Notes: generated by a model from the letters alone, not told the origin. A stretch of 54,631 nt of DNA from Ignavibacterium sp. (GCA_032027145.1 JAVSMP010000001.1:3611116-3665746), one strand, 5' to 3'; shown: positions 18,461-27,132, counted from the first letter of the stretch. Made by a program: numbers and translations.

Positions 18461-18964
18461 TTTTTAATCACTATCCCAAATATTTATCGGGGATGTAAAA
18501 GTAACTTTCTTACAGATTATTTACAAGGTTGGATTTAAAGAGTTATTAACTTCAACGGCTGTCATTTTGTTGAGAGAGATTGCGTTGAGTCTATAAGATA
18601 ATGGCTGAGTGCTTGTTAAAATACACAATTTAATGTTTGCTTACTTTACTTTTATTATTTCTCATTTTTTCTTGATGCTCTATTGAAAAATTAAATTTTT
18701 CAACAATTTTTTATAAGCACCAGTTTATCTATCAATTCTGTTTTTGATAATCTTTGCTGATTCAGAAATTGGTAAGAACTGAACAGCTTTTTCTAATTCG
18801 GGTAAGATTCAAAGAACTTATTTTACAATCCATAAAATGGATTGAACAATATTTCTATATCCTCTTGACTTTCTACTTATTAAAGAGGTTATATGCGCTT
18901 ATTAGTTTTTATTAACCACCAATACTACCGAACTTAAAATTAAGAGGAATTGGTAAAACCGTTT
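18461..18964. other. Gene-poor stretch between dnaB and the cassette-like array
   Basis: No convincing gene is seen on either strand. The segments TTCAACGGCTGTC (about 18551) and GGCTGAGTGCTTGTTA (about 18602) faintly resemble the two ends of the array repeat, so a decayed repeat may have been here. That is too weak to call. Confidence 0.3.
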
Positions 18965-19399
18965 CTAATCCAAAATCGGTATAAAAATAATTTTAGTAAT
19001 CATTGTTGCTTTAATGAACGCACCATATCCAATGAACGCGGATGCTCTGAACGAAATAGGACTGCTTTGCTGATTTAGATGTAGATTAATTCCAATACCA
19101 CCACCAGTAAATAATTGTAATTTTCTAAACTCTATTGGTTTTGATAAAACCCCAAATTGAGTTTCAAAATAATAATACGGTTACACTCTATTGTTTGAAC
19201 TGGAAGCTCTCCCAATTGTAATATTATAAAACTTTCCATTTTCTAAATAACCCACGCTAAATTTTGGACTAAAAATAAAATTGCTGTTTAAGTCCCACGA
19301 AATACCCATCCCGGGACTCAAATAAACAGATCCATCTTGTGAATAAAATTCTGTAGAAGAAAGTATAAAAACTGTAGTTATTAATAGAACTGTTTTCAT
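18965..19399 (-). pseudogene. Outer-membrane-type protein with premature stop
   Basis: The ATG at 19397-19399 starts a signal peptide (MKTVLLITTVFILSSTEFYSQ) and beta-strand sequence (VYLSPGMGISWDLNS). An in-frame TAA at 19181-19183 interrupts the frame. Coding resumes in the same frame (YYYFETQFGVLSKP, LFTGGGIGINLHL, FIGYGAFIKA) to a TAG at 18965-18967, giving about 144 residues in all. The single stop suggests a recently inactivated small porin-like protein, or a sequencing error. It starts 13 bp after the repeat copy at 19413-19656. Confidence 0.6.
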
Positions 19400-19412
19400 A
19401 ATTATTTAAGCA

Positions 19413-19656
19413 TATAACGACGTTGCTGATAAGCAGCCTCCGAGAACAGCAATGCAGATTAAAATGATAAAGCCAAAGACCTGCCTGCCGGCAGGCAGGT
19501 TTAGCAAACTGCATTATCTTTCTTTGCAGCAGAGTTTAAAAGTTAATAAAATAAATAAGAACACTTAGAACAACAAACTTGTAACGGAGTAACCAACCCA
19601 AATATTTTATAAAACCCGAATGCTAAAAGGTGGCTGGGTTGAGGCGCTGGTTAGGT
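19413..19656 (-). repeat. attC-like intergenic repeat, copy 2
   Basis: On the minus strand it opens CACCTAACCAGCGCC with inner arm TCAACCCAGCCACC, and closes with GCAACGTCGTTATATG. It contains the 20-bp palindrome at 19480-19499. The opening CACCTAAC fits the attC R'' consensus RYYYAAC. The membrane-protein gene stops 11 bp before it. Confidence 0.65.
19480..19499. repeat. 20-bp perfect palindrome inserted in the repeat
   Basis: CCTGCCTGCCGGCAGGCAGG sits between CCAAAGA and TTTAGC. The same unit occurs at 20428-20447 and 26337-26356. The copy at 29599 has CCAAAGATTTAGC without it, so it is a precise insertion. Confidence 0.8.
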
Positions 19657-19666
19657 GTTATTACTT

Positions 19667-20356
19667 TTACATTTCATACTTATTTCTTGGTTCAAATCTA
19701 AGTGTATCATTTTTGAATATCAGAAATCTTGAATCATATAAGAAATTTTTGTAGTAAAACAATAGTGAATCATCTTTAACAATTGCTAATTCTTTGCCAG
19801 TGTAGTCGAAAAGATTTAATAAATATTTCCAAAGAAATAAATCATTTTTATCAATTATGGATTTAGTTAGTTCTGCTGTTGTATCGGAGTTGAATATTAA
19901 AGTCTCATTAATCAAGCCAGGATTGCTAAAAACACTTCTAAATCTAGTGTCTGTACGTCTACTCCAAGAAACCTTTTTATAGTCTTTATCCATTTGAGTT
20001 ATGGGTTCATAAATAAATGGATCATTTACAAGTTTTAGGTAAATATGTTCGTTAGCGTAGTGATTTGCAAAGAAACCAAAAAATAGTGTAAAGAATAAAA
20101 CGCTAGCTATTACTGAAGGTTTATTATTTGCCTTAATAATTCTGAGCTTATAAATAATTAAAAAGATTAATCGAATAATTAAAAAGAAAAAATATGGAAT
20201 AAAAAAAATGAGAAATCGACTTAAGTAGTTCCAAAAACCTTGTTCATATTTTTTCTTTGGTAAGAATGGAAAATTAAAATATTGAGAAAAAACAAAAGCA
20301 AAAATTAATCCAAAGAAAAACCAGAGTATAAAGTATTTTAATTCTCTTGTCATCAT
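19667..20356 (-). CDS. Membrane protein of unknown function
   Basis: A 229-residue protein with three predicted membrane segments at about 7-28 (FILWFFFGLIFAFVF), 46-70 (FLIFFIPYFFFLIIRLIFLII) and 84-100 (IASVLFFTLFFGFFA). A roughly 130-residue hydrophilic C-terminal domain follows (KKVSWSRRTDTRFRSVFSN, ELAIVKDDSLLFYYKN). No known domain is recognised. It is the sole gene of its cassette-like unit, starting about 5 bp after one repeat and ending 11 bp before the next, so it may lack its own promoter. Confidence 0.7.
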   Translation of the reverse strand: MMTRELKYFILWFFFGLIFAFVFSQYFNFPFLPKKKYEQGFWNYLSRFLIFFIPYFFFLIIRLIFLIIYKLRIIKANNKPSVIASVLFFTLFFGFFANHYANEHIYLKLVNDPFIYEPITQMDKDYKKVSWSRRTDTRFRSVFSNPGLINETLIFNSDTTAELTKSIIDKNDLFLWKYLLNLFDYTGKELAIVKDDSLLFYYKNFLYDSRFLIFKNDTLRFEPRNKYEM

Positions 20357-20360
20357 AACA

Positions 20361-20602
20361 TATAACGACGTTGTTTTTAACCCGCCTCAAAGAACAGCAA
20401 TGCAGATTAAAATGATAAAGCCAAAGACCTGCCTGCCGGCAGGCAGGTTTAGCAAACTGCACTTATATTTCTTTGCAAGTGCAGTTTGCAACAATGTTAT
20501 TTAATAGAACAACCTTGAACAAAAAACTTTTCACATAACTAACTCGAAAATCTCATAACTGCCGAGTGCGAACTCGCAGACAGCTTCAACCTTTTGTTAG
20601 CT
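20361..20602 (-). repeat. attC-like intergenic repeat, copy 3
   Basis: On the minus strand it opens CAGCTAACAAAAGGTTG, and the vapC stop codon TAA is part of its CTAAC box. It closes AACGTCGTTATATG. It carries the 20-bp palindrome at 20428-20447 and the GCAAACTGCACTT / AAGTGCAGTTTGC stem. Its CTAAC-side arm is more diverged than in copies 2 and 5. Confidence 0.6.
20428..20447. repeat. 20-bp perfect palindrome inserted in the repeat
   Basis: The same CCTGCCTGCCGGCAGGCAGG unit and the same flanks as in copy 2. Confidence 0.8.
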
Positions 20603-21001
20603 GCTTTTTAGAACTAAAGATTGTAATCCTAAATGTTTTTCTAAAGCGAAGAAATCTTTATCATTGTGCAATAGTTGTAGTTCATTCTCAATACAAAATG
20701 TAGCTATTACTACATCAATTGTTTTTCGGACTGTTACTCCTTTTTTTCTTAACACTCTATAATTATTAGCAGATTTTATTGCTATTTCTTCTCCACAAAT
20801 ATTCAAACAAGGGAATGATTTAAGTACACCTTTAGCAATATTATAATCATTATCATTTCGAAATCCCTGCAATACTTCGACTAAAACATAATCACCTATT
20901 ACCACAATCTCTTTTCCTAATATCTCATCAAGCTTTTCGACTTGCCAATTCTTTTTCCCATTAAAGTAGTCTATTAATACCGAAGAATCGACAAATATCA
21001 T
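20597..21001 (-). CDS. vapC: PIN-domain ribonuclease toxin, VapC type
   Basis: A 134-residue PIN-domain protein. The four acidic metal-binding positions appear to be Asp5 (MIFVDSSVLIDYF), Glu42 (VLVEVLQGF), Asp96 (KTIDVVIATFC) and Asp114 or Asp116 (LLHNDKDF). VapC toxins cut tRNA or rRNA and are held in check by VapB. The start overlaps the vapB stop by 4 bp (ATGA), so translation is coupled. The TAA stop lies within the CTAAC box of the downstream repeat. Toxin-antitoxin pairs are common stabilising cargo in chromosomal integrons. Confidence 0.9.
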   Translation of the reverse strand: MIFVDSSVLIDYFNGKKNWQVEKLDEILGKEIVVIGDYVLVEVLQGFRNDNDYNIAKGVLKSFPCLNICGEEIAIKSANNYRVLRKKGVTVRKTIDVVIATFCIENELQLLHNDKDFFALEKHLGLQSLVLKSS

Positions 21002-21192
21002 TTATCTTTTCTCATTTCATTCAGGTTGCCTTCCCATTTTAATTTTCCTCTCAATAGCTTGAGCTTTTTTTGATTCTTTACTTTTACTAATAGTTGTAAA
21101 GCTTCTTCAACAACTTCTTTTTTGGTAGTCAATCCAGAAGTCTTAAGAGCAATCGACATAAGTTTATCGTCAATTACAATATTTGTTCTCAT
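20998..21192 (-). CDS. vapB: VapB-type antitoxin
   Basis: The frame opens further up, but the ATG at 21190-21192 gives the typical start MRTNIVIDDKLMSIALKTSG of VapB antitoxins with a ribbon-helix-helix N-terminus (TTKKEVVEEALQLLV) and a basic C-terminal toxin-binding tail. It is 64 residues long and overlaps vapC by ATGA. It is expected to neutralise VapC and repress the operon. The 83-bp leader before it is long enough for its own promoter, as is usual for toxin-antitoxin cassettes. Confidence 0.88.
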   Translation of the reverse strand: MRTNIVIDDKLMSIALKTSGLTTKKEVVEEALQLLVKVKNQKKLKLLRGKLKWEGNLNEMRKDK

Positions 21193-21479
21193 TTTTTCAT
21201 TCCTCTTATGTTGTGTATAATTTAGAGCTAATATACACACAATTTATCTTTATTGCATACCTACATACTTAGCGGCTAACGGCGTTGCCGATAACATCAA
21301 TGCAAATTAAAAAGACAAAGCTAATGTTTTAGTAAACTGCACTTATCTTTCTTTGCAAGAGCAGTTTGCAACAATGTTAATTAATAGAACTACCTTGAAC
21401 AACAAACTTAAAACGGAACAACCAACCCCATAATCTGAAAACTGCCGAATGCGAAAAGGCGGTCGGGTTGAGTCCACAA

Positions 21480-21705
21480 TGATGGCGTTGCCATCAAGTT
21501 TTTATTTAATGAACTTTCGGGTGCACTTAACAAGTAAATGTGACAGACCAGCGCATTGGTGCTTTCCATTGCCCGTGCTTGAGTCTTGTTCCGAAGCTCG
21601 TGTAGTTTTTATTGGTGGTAGAAATAGGTTTCTTTCTATTTCTAACCCCGCTTAGCAGCTTACTCTATTTACACCTTCGGACTTGTTAAGACTTTTTATA
21701 ATTCA
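21480..21705 (+). ncRNA. Candidate IS110 bridge RNA region
   Basis: The noncoding left end folds into hairpins: GATGGC-GTT-GCCATC at about 21481-21495 and AGAAATAG/CTATTTCT at about 21620-21645. IS110 elements express a structured bridge RNA from this position that pairs with target and donor. The heptamer TTGAGTC spans the left insertion junction (21468-21474) and recurs inside this region at 21579-21585, which could reflect a guide segment. This is inference from position and folding only. Confidence 0.35.
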
Positions 21706-21723
21706 TTAAAAGGAGTTAACCCG

Positions 21724-22296
21724 ATGGCAAAGCCAAAGAACAAACTTTCTGTTGTTAACAACAATACTGCCGGTATTGATATCGGCTCCAGAAAAATCTT
21801 TATAGCAATTGCTGATAAACCCGTTATCTCATTCGGTACTTTTACCAATGATTTTCTCGATGCTGTAACTTACCTAAAAGAAAACAATATTTCATCCGTT
21901 GCTATGGAAGCCACGGGTGTTTACTGGGTTTCTCTTTATGACATACTCGATCAATCCGGCTTAACAAACAAAAAGAAAAGATTTAAGCGACATACTTCCG
22001 CTGGGCAGGTCTTTCGTCTTGCCGCTCAAGCTATTGCTCAAAGTAAACATCTTGCTCTTACTTCTTTTTATCACAGGATTAAAGCACGGAAAGGTTCTCT
22101 TACTGCTATTAAAGCCACTGCAAGAAAAATTGCCGTTATCTTTTATAATGTTATGACCAAAGGGATAGAGTTTGTTGAACAAGGCATCAAACAATACGAA
22201 CAAAAAATCAAAGAACGACAGTTAAAGTATTTACATAAACAAGCTAAACGTTTCGGACTCACTCTTACTCCTCAACTACAAGAATGTGTTCATTAG
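21724..22296 (+). pseudogene. IS110-family transposase, internal deletion
   Basis: The 190 codons start at ATG 21724, 7 bp after AAAGGAG. Residues 1-80 are the RuvC-like DEDD N-terminal half (TAGIDIGSRKIFIAIADKP, VAMEATGVYWVSLYDILD). They then jump directly to the C-terminal end (ARKGSLTAIKATARKIAVIFYNVMT), omitting most of the middle and the C-terminal Transposase_20 motif. Normal length is 320-400 residues. The protein should be inactive. The deletion stays in frame, so a short product could be made. Confidence 0.8.
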
Positions 22297-22316
22297 CATT
22301 GGCTTGTTAGTTGGCG

Positions 22317-22661
22317 TTACATAAATTTTAAAATAATTACAAAAGCCAAAACGATAATTTGTAATACAATTACAGTAATGAGCAATGTAGTATTTTTTGA
22401 AGAAATCTCTTTATTTTCTCTTAATTGTTCTAAAATGGATTTTAGGTTGACCTCAAGTTTTGCCTTCTCAATTTGATCAAAAATACTTTTCCCGCGAGCA
22501 ATTAATTGTAAAGAATTATTGTTTGCATTGTCAGCAATTTTAGCTGTCTCATTTGATATTTTCTCAAGTTTATCTATCTGTTCATTTGCGGTTCTAATCT
22601 TAGATAGCTCATTTAAAAGATTACTTATAGTTTCCTCTACTTTCAAAAAATCATCTGGCAT
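22317..22661 (-). CDS. Tail-anchored coiled-coil membrane protein, helicase partner candidate
   Basis: A 114-residue protein. About 5-90 is heptad-rich and charged (ETISNLLNELSKIRTAN, IFDQIEKAKLEVNLKSILEQL), and residues 92-113 are a single C-terminal membrane helix (LLITVIVLQIIVLAFVIILKF). There is no signal peptide, so the coiled coil should face the cytoplasm. It starts 1 bp after the stop of the nuclease-helicase gene, a strong sign of co-translation. The family is unknown. In defence systems small membrane partners often act as effectors, but that is only an inference here. Confidence 0.7.
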   Translation of the reverse strand: MPDDFLKVEETISNLLNELSKIRTANEQIDKLEKISNETAKIADNANNNSLQLIARGKSIFDQIEKAKLEVNLKSILEQLRENKEISSKNTTLLITVIVLQIIVLAFVIILKFM

Positions 22662-22662
22662 T

Positions 22663-25600
22663 TTATTTACCTATATAATGTTTGTTATAATTTATCGTGT
22701 TTTTTAAGAGAATGGATAATAATATCATTTTGCTATGCTTTGGTAATGAAGGATAAATTAGGCGGGCAATTTTTCTTGATGAGATTAAATCAAGCAACAA
22801 CTTGCCAAACTCAACATTTATCTGTCCAATTTTTCTTTGATAGATATCAATAATATTGGCAATTATATTCTCTTGAATTTCAAAATCATATTGTTGTCGA
22901 ATAAAATTAATTCCGGTTCTAAAGTCTTGATTTACAAGTTCAATTTCGTGATTGGGTATTGATAATCTGGCAAATGCACTAAGAATATATAAACCAGAAT
23001 ATTCAGGATAACTTTCCATTGTTCTGCGACAGCCGCCTAGTAGTTGTCTTGCTAAGTCAATGTCTGTTACTTGTTCGAGAACCTCCCACCATTTTGTATG
23101 GTCATCAGACTGAACAATTTCTAAAAGAAGATCTGTGAAAATTGATTTTTCCAAATAAGTTAATAATTGCTCACGTATATAATTATTTCTATTATTTGGT
23201 GGCATTTGTGAGGAACTTCTTGAAACTTCTAAAATAGTTTTTAAAGCGGTTCTTCGTTTTTTCTCAATTTCATTGTAAGCAAAACGTACAATGTAGCCAA
23301 GACAACGTTCAAGCATATTTGCTCCATTTGCGTTAAATATTTGTGTCTCCGCTGTACGAATATAATCGGGAGTTTTATAACGACTTAAATAAGTTTTTAA
23401 ATTTGTCAAACATTCTTCATCCGATAATCGATTTAAAGTAACACTGTATTGGTTTGCATTCCAATCGATGGTATAATCTGAAATAATTCCAAGAATTGAA
23501 AGTCGATAAATCGATTTGTCTAAGTTATCATTTCGTGGAATTATTATTTGATGTGTTTGTCCAAGTTGCAAATTATTGTAAACTGGGTAAATGCTATTTG
23601 TTAGCAAGTTGTGAAGATTATTAATTTCGATATCAACCCCTTGAAAAGCATTCATATGAAAAAATAACATTCTATGAATATCGCCTTCTTGTCCAAATTG
23701 GGGCCATTGACCTTGTTGTTTTAGAATTCTCAAATCTTGTGCTGAAAGATTAATGTCTAAAAACTGATCTGCAATTGTAGAATTATCGTCAGAAAAAATT
23801 ATTATACAATAAGAATTATTCCTATCCCTTCCGGCTCTACCAGCTTCTTGATAAAAAGCTTCTAGTGAAGCAGGGATTCCAAAATGTACAGTATATCTAA
23901 CATTTGGTTTATCAATACCCATTCCGAATGCTTTTGTAGAAACTAAGACAGAAAATTCATTATTCTTAAAATCATTCTGAATTCTTCTTTTTTCTTTATT
24001 CCACTCTATTTCGCGTTGAACACGATGCAAATTCGGTTGAAAATATTTTGGTACTGAACCACTAAAAAATCCAACTTGTATATTTAACCTATTTTGTAAA
24101 TCGTCTCGTACTTGTGAACCGAACACATTGTTTGTCCAAGGGACAAAGACCAAACCAGATTTGGTGTTATTTCGATTCGGTTGAAATAATTCATTTTCAT
24201 TAGTATTAAGGACTTGCGGAATCGTATTCTGTAACAATCCTAATAAAATGTCTTTTTTGTTTGTGCTTGGTGTAGAATAAATATCGAATTGTAATTCATC
24301 TCTGTTAAATGTAGATGGATATATTTTAGCTTCTTCTTCGTCTATTCCAATTTCTCTTTGAACGTCAGTTAAGACAGAATAAGAAGCTGTTCCAGTTAAA
24401 GCTAATACAGTAGGTACATAGTTTTGGTATTTGCAATATATTTTTGCGGTCTTAGCTAAATTTAAATAGGACGTTCTGAAATCGTGACCCCACTCTGATA
24501 CACAATGTGCCTCATCAATTACAAGATAAGGTATAGAAAAAGAAACAGTCATCTGAATTAAGGAATTTCTAAAGTTGTTATCTTGAAATCTTTCGGGTGC
24601 AATAAATACTAAATGATATTTCCCATTCGACATTTCATTAACAACTTGCACTCTTTCTTCACTCGTTAATTCGCTATTGATAAAGCTAATATTATCAATA
24701 AGGTAATTGTTCATATTATCAGCTTGATCAAACATTAATGATCTTAGGGGATCAACGACTAATGATACGCCAGGCTGTAAAAGTGCAGAAAGTTGGTAAG
24801 TTAGAGATTTACCAGCACCAGTAGGCAACAATCCAATAACTGGTTTTAATGCCAGAGAACGTTTAAGGATTTCAATCTGACCTTCCCAATAGTCTTCTTT
24901 TCTGAAAATACTTTGCAGTAAAAATAAAAGATTCTTTTCCTTGCTTTCATTTATCTCATAAGGAAAAGGAGTTATAGAATTCACTTTAAAATTATTATCA
25001 AAATAGAATCTAGATGTAACGACAAACGCTAAGCAATTAACTTTCTCACGGATTTTTTGTTTTTCTTGAATTGCCCATTTCTTTTTTAATGAGATATAAA
25101 ACAATATCTCATTGTTACTGTTGGAATTGAAGTCTTCAAGTGATTTTGCAGTTCTATATTGAATTTCTGGTAAAGGTATATTATAAAGTGAACAAAAATT
25201 AGACAACCATACTTTTGAATCCTCAACTGCAAATTTTGCGTATGACACATCATCTTCAATGAAACAGAAATTCCAACATTCTTGATTAAAATTTAAGTAG
25301 CCTTTTTTTAAAGCCCATAATAACACTTTTTGGAATCTTGCTACAAGTAACGGAATTTGGATTAACTGATCTGAAAGAGATGAAAAAGCAATTGATTGAT
25401 CTTGATTTAATCGACCCAAATATTCACTATCAAATACTATTTGTTTCAGCGCATTAAGATTTTGATCATTCAAGCCCTCATTAATTTCCAATGCAGTAAT
25501 TTCAATAACTTTCCATCCATTGTTTCGTAATGAATTCCTTCTCTGATTGTCAAGATTCATTTGAACTTGATCTTGGAAATGTTGTAAGCCATCAATTTCA

Positions 25601-26241
25601 ATAACAACTTTGATATCTACGGTCTCAATTGCAAAATCAACTCTTTGACCAAAATAATTTTGAGCTTCATTAGCCGGAAGCATAGTTTCAATTTTTCTTT
25701 GTGGTTCAAAAAGTTGCGAACTATTCAGTCCGATAATATTGGGTAGTATTTGGCAATAAAATTTTTTCTCTTCTTGGCTGACAGTAATATTATTTTCAGA
25801 ATTATACTTCTTTTCAATTTCTTCAAATACTTTATTGGGATCAAACATTTGATCGGATAATATTAACGAGCCAGTAATGGATTTTATCCATTCAGCTTTA
25901 TCCCGATTGTTAGAGATGCTATCATTAAACTTTATTGCTCCTTGAACGGTCGATTCTTGAATATCAAAATCATTTCTAATAATTCTTGATAAATCTCTTT
26001 CTAAATTAGTTGAACAAAAGGTTGGGAATCCTCTACTTAGCAAATTTTCTAAAACATAGACTAATTGTCTTTCCTTTTGCGATAGATTATTTGTTGGAGA
26101 ATATGAAGATATTGTTTCTAATTCGAATGCAGATAAGGAACGAAATATATCTTTGTTTTTATAGTGGCTATAATTATCCATTTCTGGCAGTAAATCTTTT
26201 ATATAGCTTGTTATATAGCCACATTCTAATTTTTCAATCAT
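22663..26241 (-). CDS. PD-(D/E)XK-like nuclease fused to RecQ-family helicase
   Basis: A 1192-residue protein. About 195-255 holds a nuclease-like core with Asp202 (GQRVDFAI), E215-I-D217 followed by GLQHF, and GWKVIEITALEI, as in DUF559/Vsr-type endonucleases. A RecQ-like SF2 helicase follows: Walker A LLPTGAGKS (about 471-479), DEAH within LVIDEAHCVSEWGHDF (about 574-589), LALTGTAS (about 613-620), and motif V-VI STKAFGMGIDKP ... YQEAGRAGRD (about 768-806). A roughly 390-residue unknown C-terminal part follows, without clear RQC or HRDC domains. The gene sits between repeat copies 4 and 5. Nuclease-helicase fusions in such islands are often anti-phage proteins; the function is untested. Confidence 0.85.
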   Translation of the reverse strand: MIEKLECGYITSYIKDLLPEMDNYSHYKNKDIFRSLSAFELETISSYSPTNNLSQKERQLVYVLENLLSRGFPTFCSTNLERDLSRIIRNDFDIQESTVQGAIKFNDSISNNRDKAEWIKSITGSLILSDQMFDPNKVFEEIEKKYNSENNITVSQEEKKFYCQILPNIIGLNSSQLFEPQRKIETMLPANEAQNYFGQRVDFAIETVDIKVVIEIDGLQHFQDQVQMNLDNQRRNSLRNNGWKVIEITALEINEGLNDQNLNALKQIVFDSEYLGRLNQDQSIAFSSLSDQLIQIPLLVARFQKVLLWALKKGYLNFNQECWNFCFIEDDVSYAKFAVEDSKVWLSNFCSLYNIPLPEIQYRTAKSLEDFNSNSNNEILFYISLKKKWAIQEKQKIREKVNCLAFVVTSRFYFDNNFKVNSITPFPYEINESKEKNLLFLLQSIFRKEDYWEGQIEILKRSLALKPVIGLLPTGAGKSLTYQLSALLQPGVSLVVDPLRSLMFDQADNMNNYLIDNISFINSELTSEERVQVVNEMSNGKYHLVFIAPERFQDNNFRNSLIQMTVSFSIPYLVIDEAHCVSEWGHDFRTSYLNLAKTAKIYCKYQNYVPTVLALTGTASYSVLTDVQREIGIDEEEAKIYPSTFNRDELQFDIYSTPSTNKKDILLGLLQNTIPQVLNTNENELFQPNRNNTKSGLVFVPWTNNVFGSQVRDDLQNRLNIQVGFFSGSVPKYFQPNLHRVQREIEWNKEKRRIQNDFKNNEFSVLVSTKAFGMGIDKPNVRYTVHFGIPASLEAFYQEAGRAGRDRNNSYCIIIFSDDNSTIADQFLDINLSAQDLRILKQQGQWPQFGQEGDIHRMLFFHMNAFQGVDIEINNLHNLLTNSIYPVYNNLQLGQTHQIIIPRNDNLDKSIYRLSILGIISDYTIDWNANQYSVTLNRLSDEECLTNLKTYLSRYKTPDYIRTAETQIFNANGANMLERCLGYIVRFAYNEIEKKRRTALKTILEVSRSSSQMPPNNRNNYIREQLLTYLEKSIFTDLLLEIVQSDDHTKWWEVLEQVTDIDLARQLLGGCRRTMESYPEYSGLYILSAFARLSIPNHEIELVNQDFRTGINFIRQQYDFEIQENIIANIIDIYQRKIGQINVEFGKLLLDLISSRKIARLIYPSLPKHSKMILLSILLKNTINYNKHYIGK

Positions 26242-26270
26242 AAAAATACTATCCTATTTTACAAAGCCAA

Positions 26271-26514
26271 CTAACGGCGTTGCCGATAACCCGCCGCCCA
26301 TAACAGCAATGCAGATTAAAACGACAAAGCCAAAGACCTGCCTGCCGGCAGGCAGGTTTAGCAAACTGCACTTATCTTTCTTTGCAAGTGCAGTTTGCAA
26401 CAATGTTAATTAATAGAACAACTTTGAACAACAAACTTAAAACGTAACAACCAACCCATAAATTTTATAAAACCCGAATGCGAAAAGGCAGTCGGGTTGA
26501 TTGGCTTGTTAGGT
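26271..26514 (-). repeat. attC-like intergenic repeat, copy 5 (intact reference copy)
   Basis: The minus strand opens ACCTAACAAGCCAATCAACC (R'' and L'' arms) and closes CGGGTTATCGGCAACGCCGT followed by TAG (L' and R' arms). The inner parts are a 13-bp stem GCAAACTGCACTT (26361-26373) with AAGTGCAGTTTGC (26386-26398) and the 20-bp palindrome at 26337-26356. The upstream gene stops 7 bp away, and the next gene starts 29 bp beyond. Confidence 0.7.
26337..26356. repeat. 20-bp perfect palindrome inserted in the repeat
   Basis: The third copy of CCTGCCTGCCGGCAGGCAGG, with the same CCAAAGA and TTTAGC flanks. Confidence 0.8.
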
Positions 26515-26520
26515 AACATT

Positions 26521-27117
26521 TTAAAACAAATTTGGCAAAGGTTTATAAAACATACTTGATGCTTGACCAAAAAAGTTAAGCAATGATTGATACGAACCAT
26601 AATCTACACCACCCATTACCATTCCAGTAAGTTGCATAAAAGCAGATTCTTGATCAGTGCCAAGATAACCTAATGCAGACCAGGCATAAATAAGTTCAAT
26701 ACCACAAGTATAAAAATAGTATGCTAATTCAATTTCTTGCACTTCTTTATTATCACCGGTTTGAGCTTTCAATACACGATTGCGAGTAGAAGCCCAATTA
26801 AAACCAGCAATTGAATCTATAGATTTGTATTTATTCTCAACAATTGGATGAATATCGCTTCTTGCTATAATATTGCTACGGTCTATTACATATTTATGAG
26901 CATCTTGGAAATTATTAAAACTCTTCTTCCCGACATTGAAGAATGATTTCTTATAGGGGCTTTGAATTTCATTCCACATTTTTTCAACAACTAACATTTC
27001 ATAAAGTAAATTAAAGGCAACTTTGTATGGGTATTCTTGTTTAGAATATCTATCACGCCAAGTAAAAAGTTTTTTTATTTTTATTCCGCTGAGTGTTTCT
27101 GAATATCTTTGTTCCAT
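26521..27117 (-). CDS. Unknown protein, last gene of a four-gene unit
   Basis: A 198-residue soluble-looking protein without signal peptide. It is rich in aromatic residues (WRDRYSKQEYPYKVAFNLLYEMLVVEKMW, ELAYYFYTCGIELIYAWSALGYLG) and ends in a Gly/Ser-rich weakly hydrophobic stretch (MVMGGVDYGSYQSLLNFFGQASSMF). No domain is recognised. It lies 15 bp downstream of the zinc-cluster gene and is probably part of one transcript with 27133-28703. The stop is 7 bp before the CTAAC box of repeat copy 5. Confidence 0.65.
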   Translation of the reverse strand: MEQRYSETLSGIKIKKLFTWRDRYSKQEYPYKVAFNLLYEMLVVEKMWNEIQSPYKKSFFNVGKKSFNNFQDAHKYVIDRSNIIARSDIHPIVENKYKSIDSIAGFNWASTRNRVLKAQTGDNKEVQEIELAYYFYTCGIELIYAWSALGYLGTDQESAFMQLTGMVMGGVDYGSYQSLLNFFGQASSMFYKPLPNLF

Positions 27118-27132
27118 TTTGTCTCCAGATTT

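Larger units (their letters stand above)
21472..22298 (+). mobile_element. Internally deleted IS110-family element
   Basis: About 827 bp, defined by comparison with the intact repeat copies. It has a roughly 250-bp noncoding left end, then a shortened transposase gene. There are no terminal inverted repeats, as is usual for IS110. A second remnant, matching only the right end, is at 29017-29130. Full elements of the family are usually 1.2-1.5 kb, so the middle is missing and the element is probably non-autonomous. Confidence 0.75.
21276..22316 (-). repeat. attC-like intergenic repeat, copy 4, split by IS110-type element
   Basis: The repeat arms are at 21276-21471 (CTAACGGCGTTGCCGATAAC ... 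CGGTCGGGTTGA) and 22299-22316 (TTGGCTTGTTAGTTGG). The IS-derived DNA lies between. Rejoined, the junction reads GGGTTGA-TTGGCTTGTTAG, as in the intact copy at 26271. This copy lacks the 20-bp palindrome and about 16 bp of the left inner arm. Confidence 0.65.

Noticed and set aside
18551-18622. A further attC-like repeat next to dnaB
   Set aside because: Only the two ends are faintly similar; no stem or inner arms can be seen.
19269-20462. Short minus-strand ORFs beginning MQFAKPACRQAG
   Set aside because: They are translations of the repeat and its 20-bp palindrome, running into other genes out of frame.
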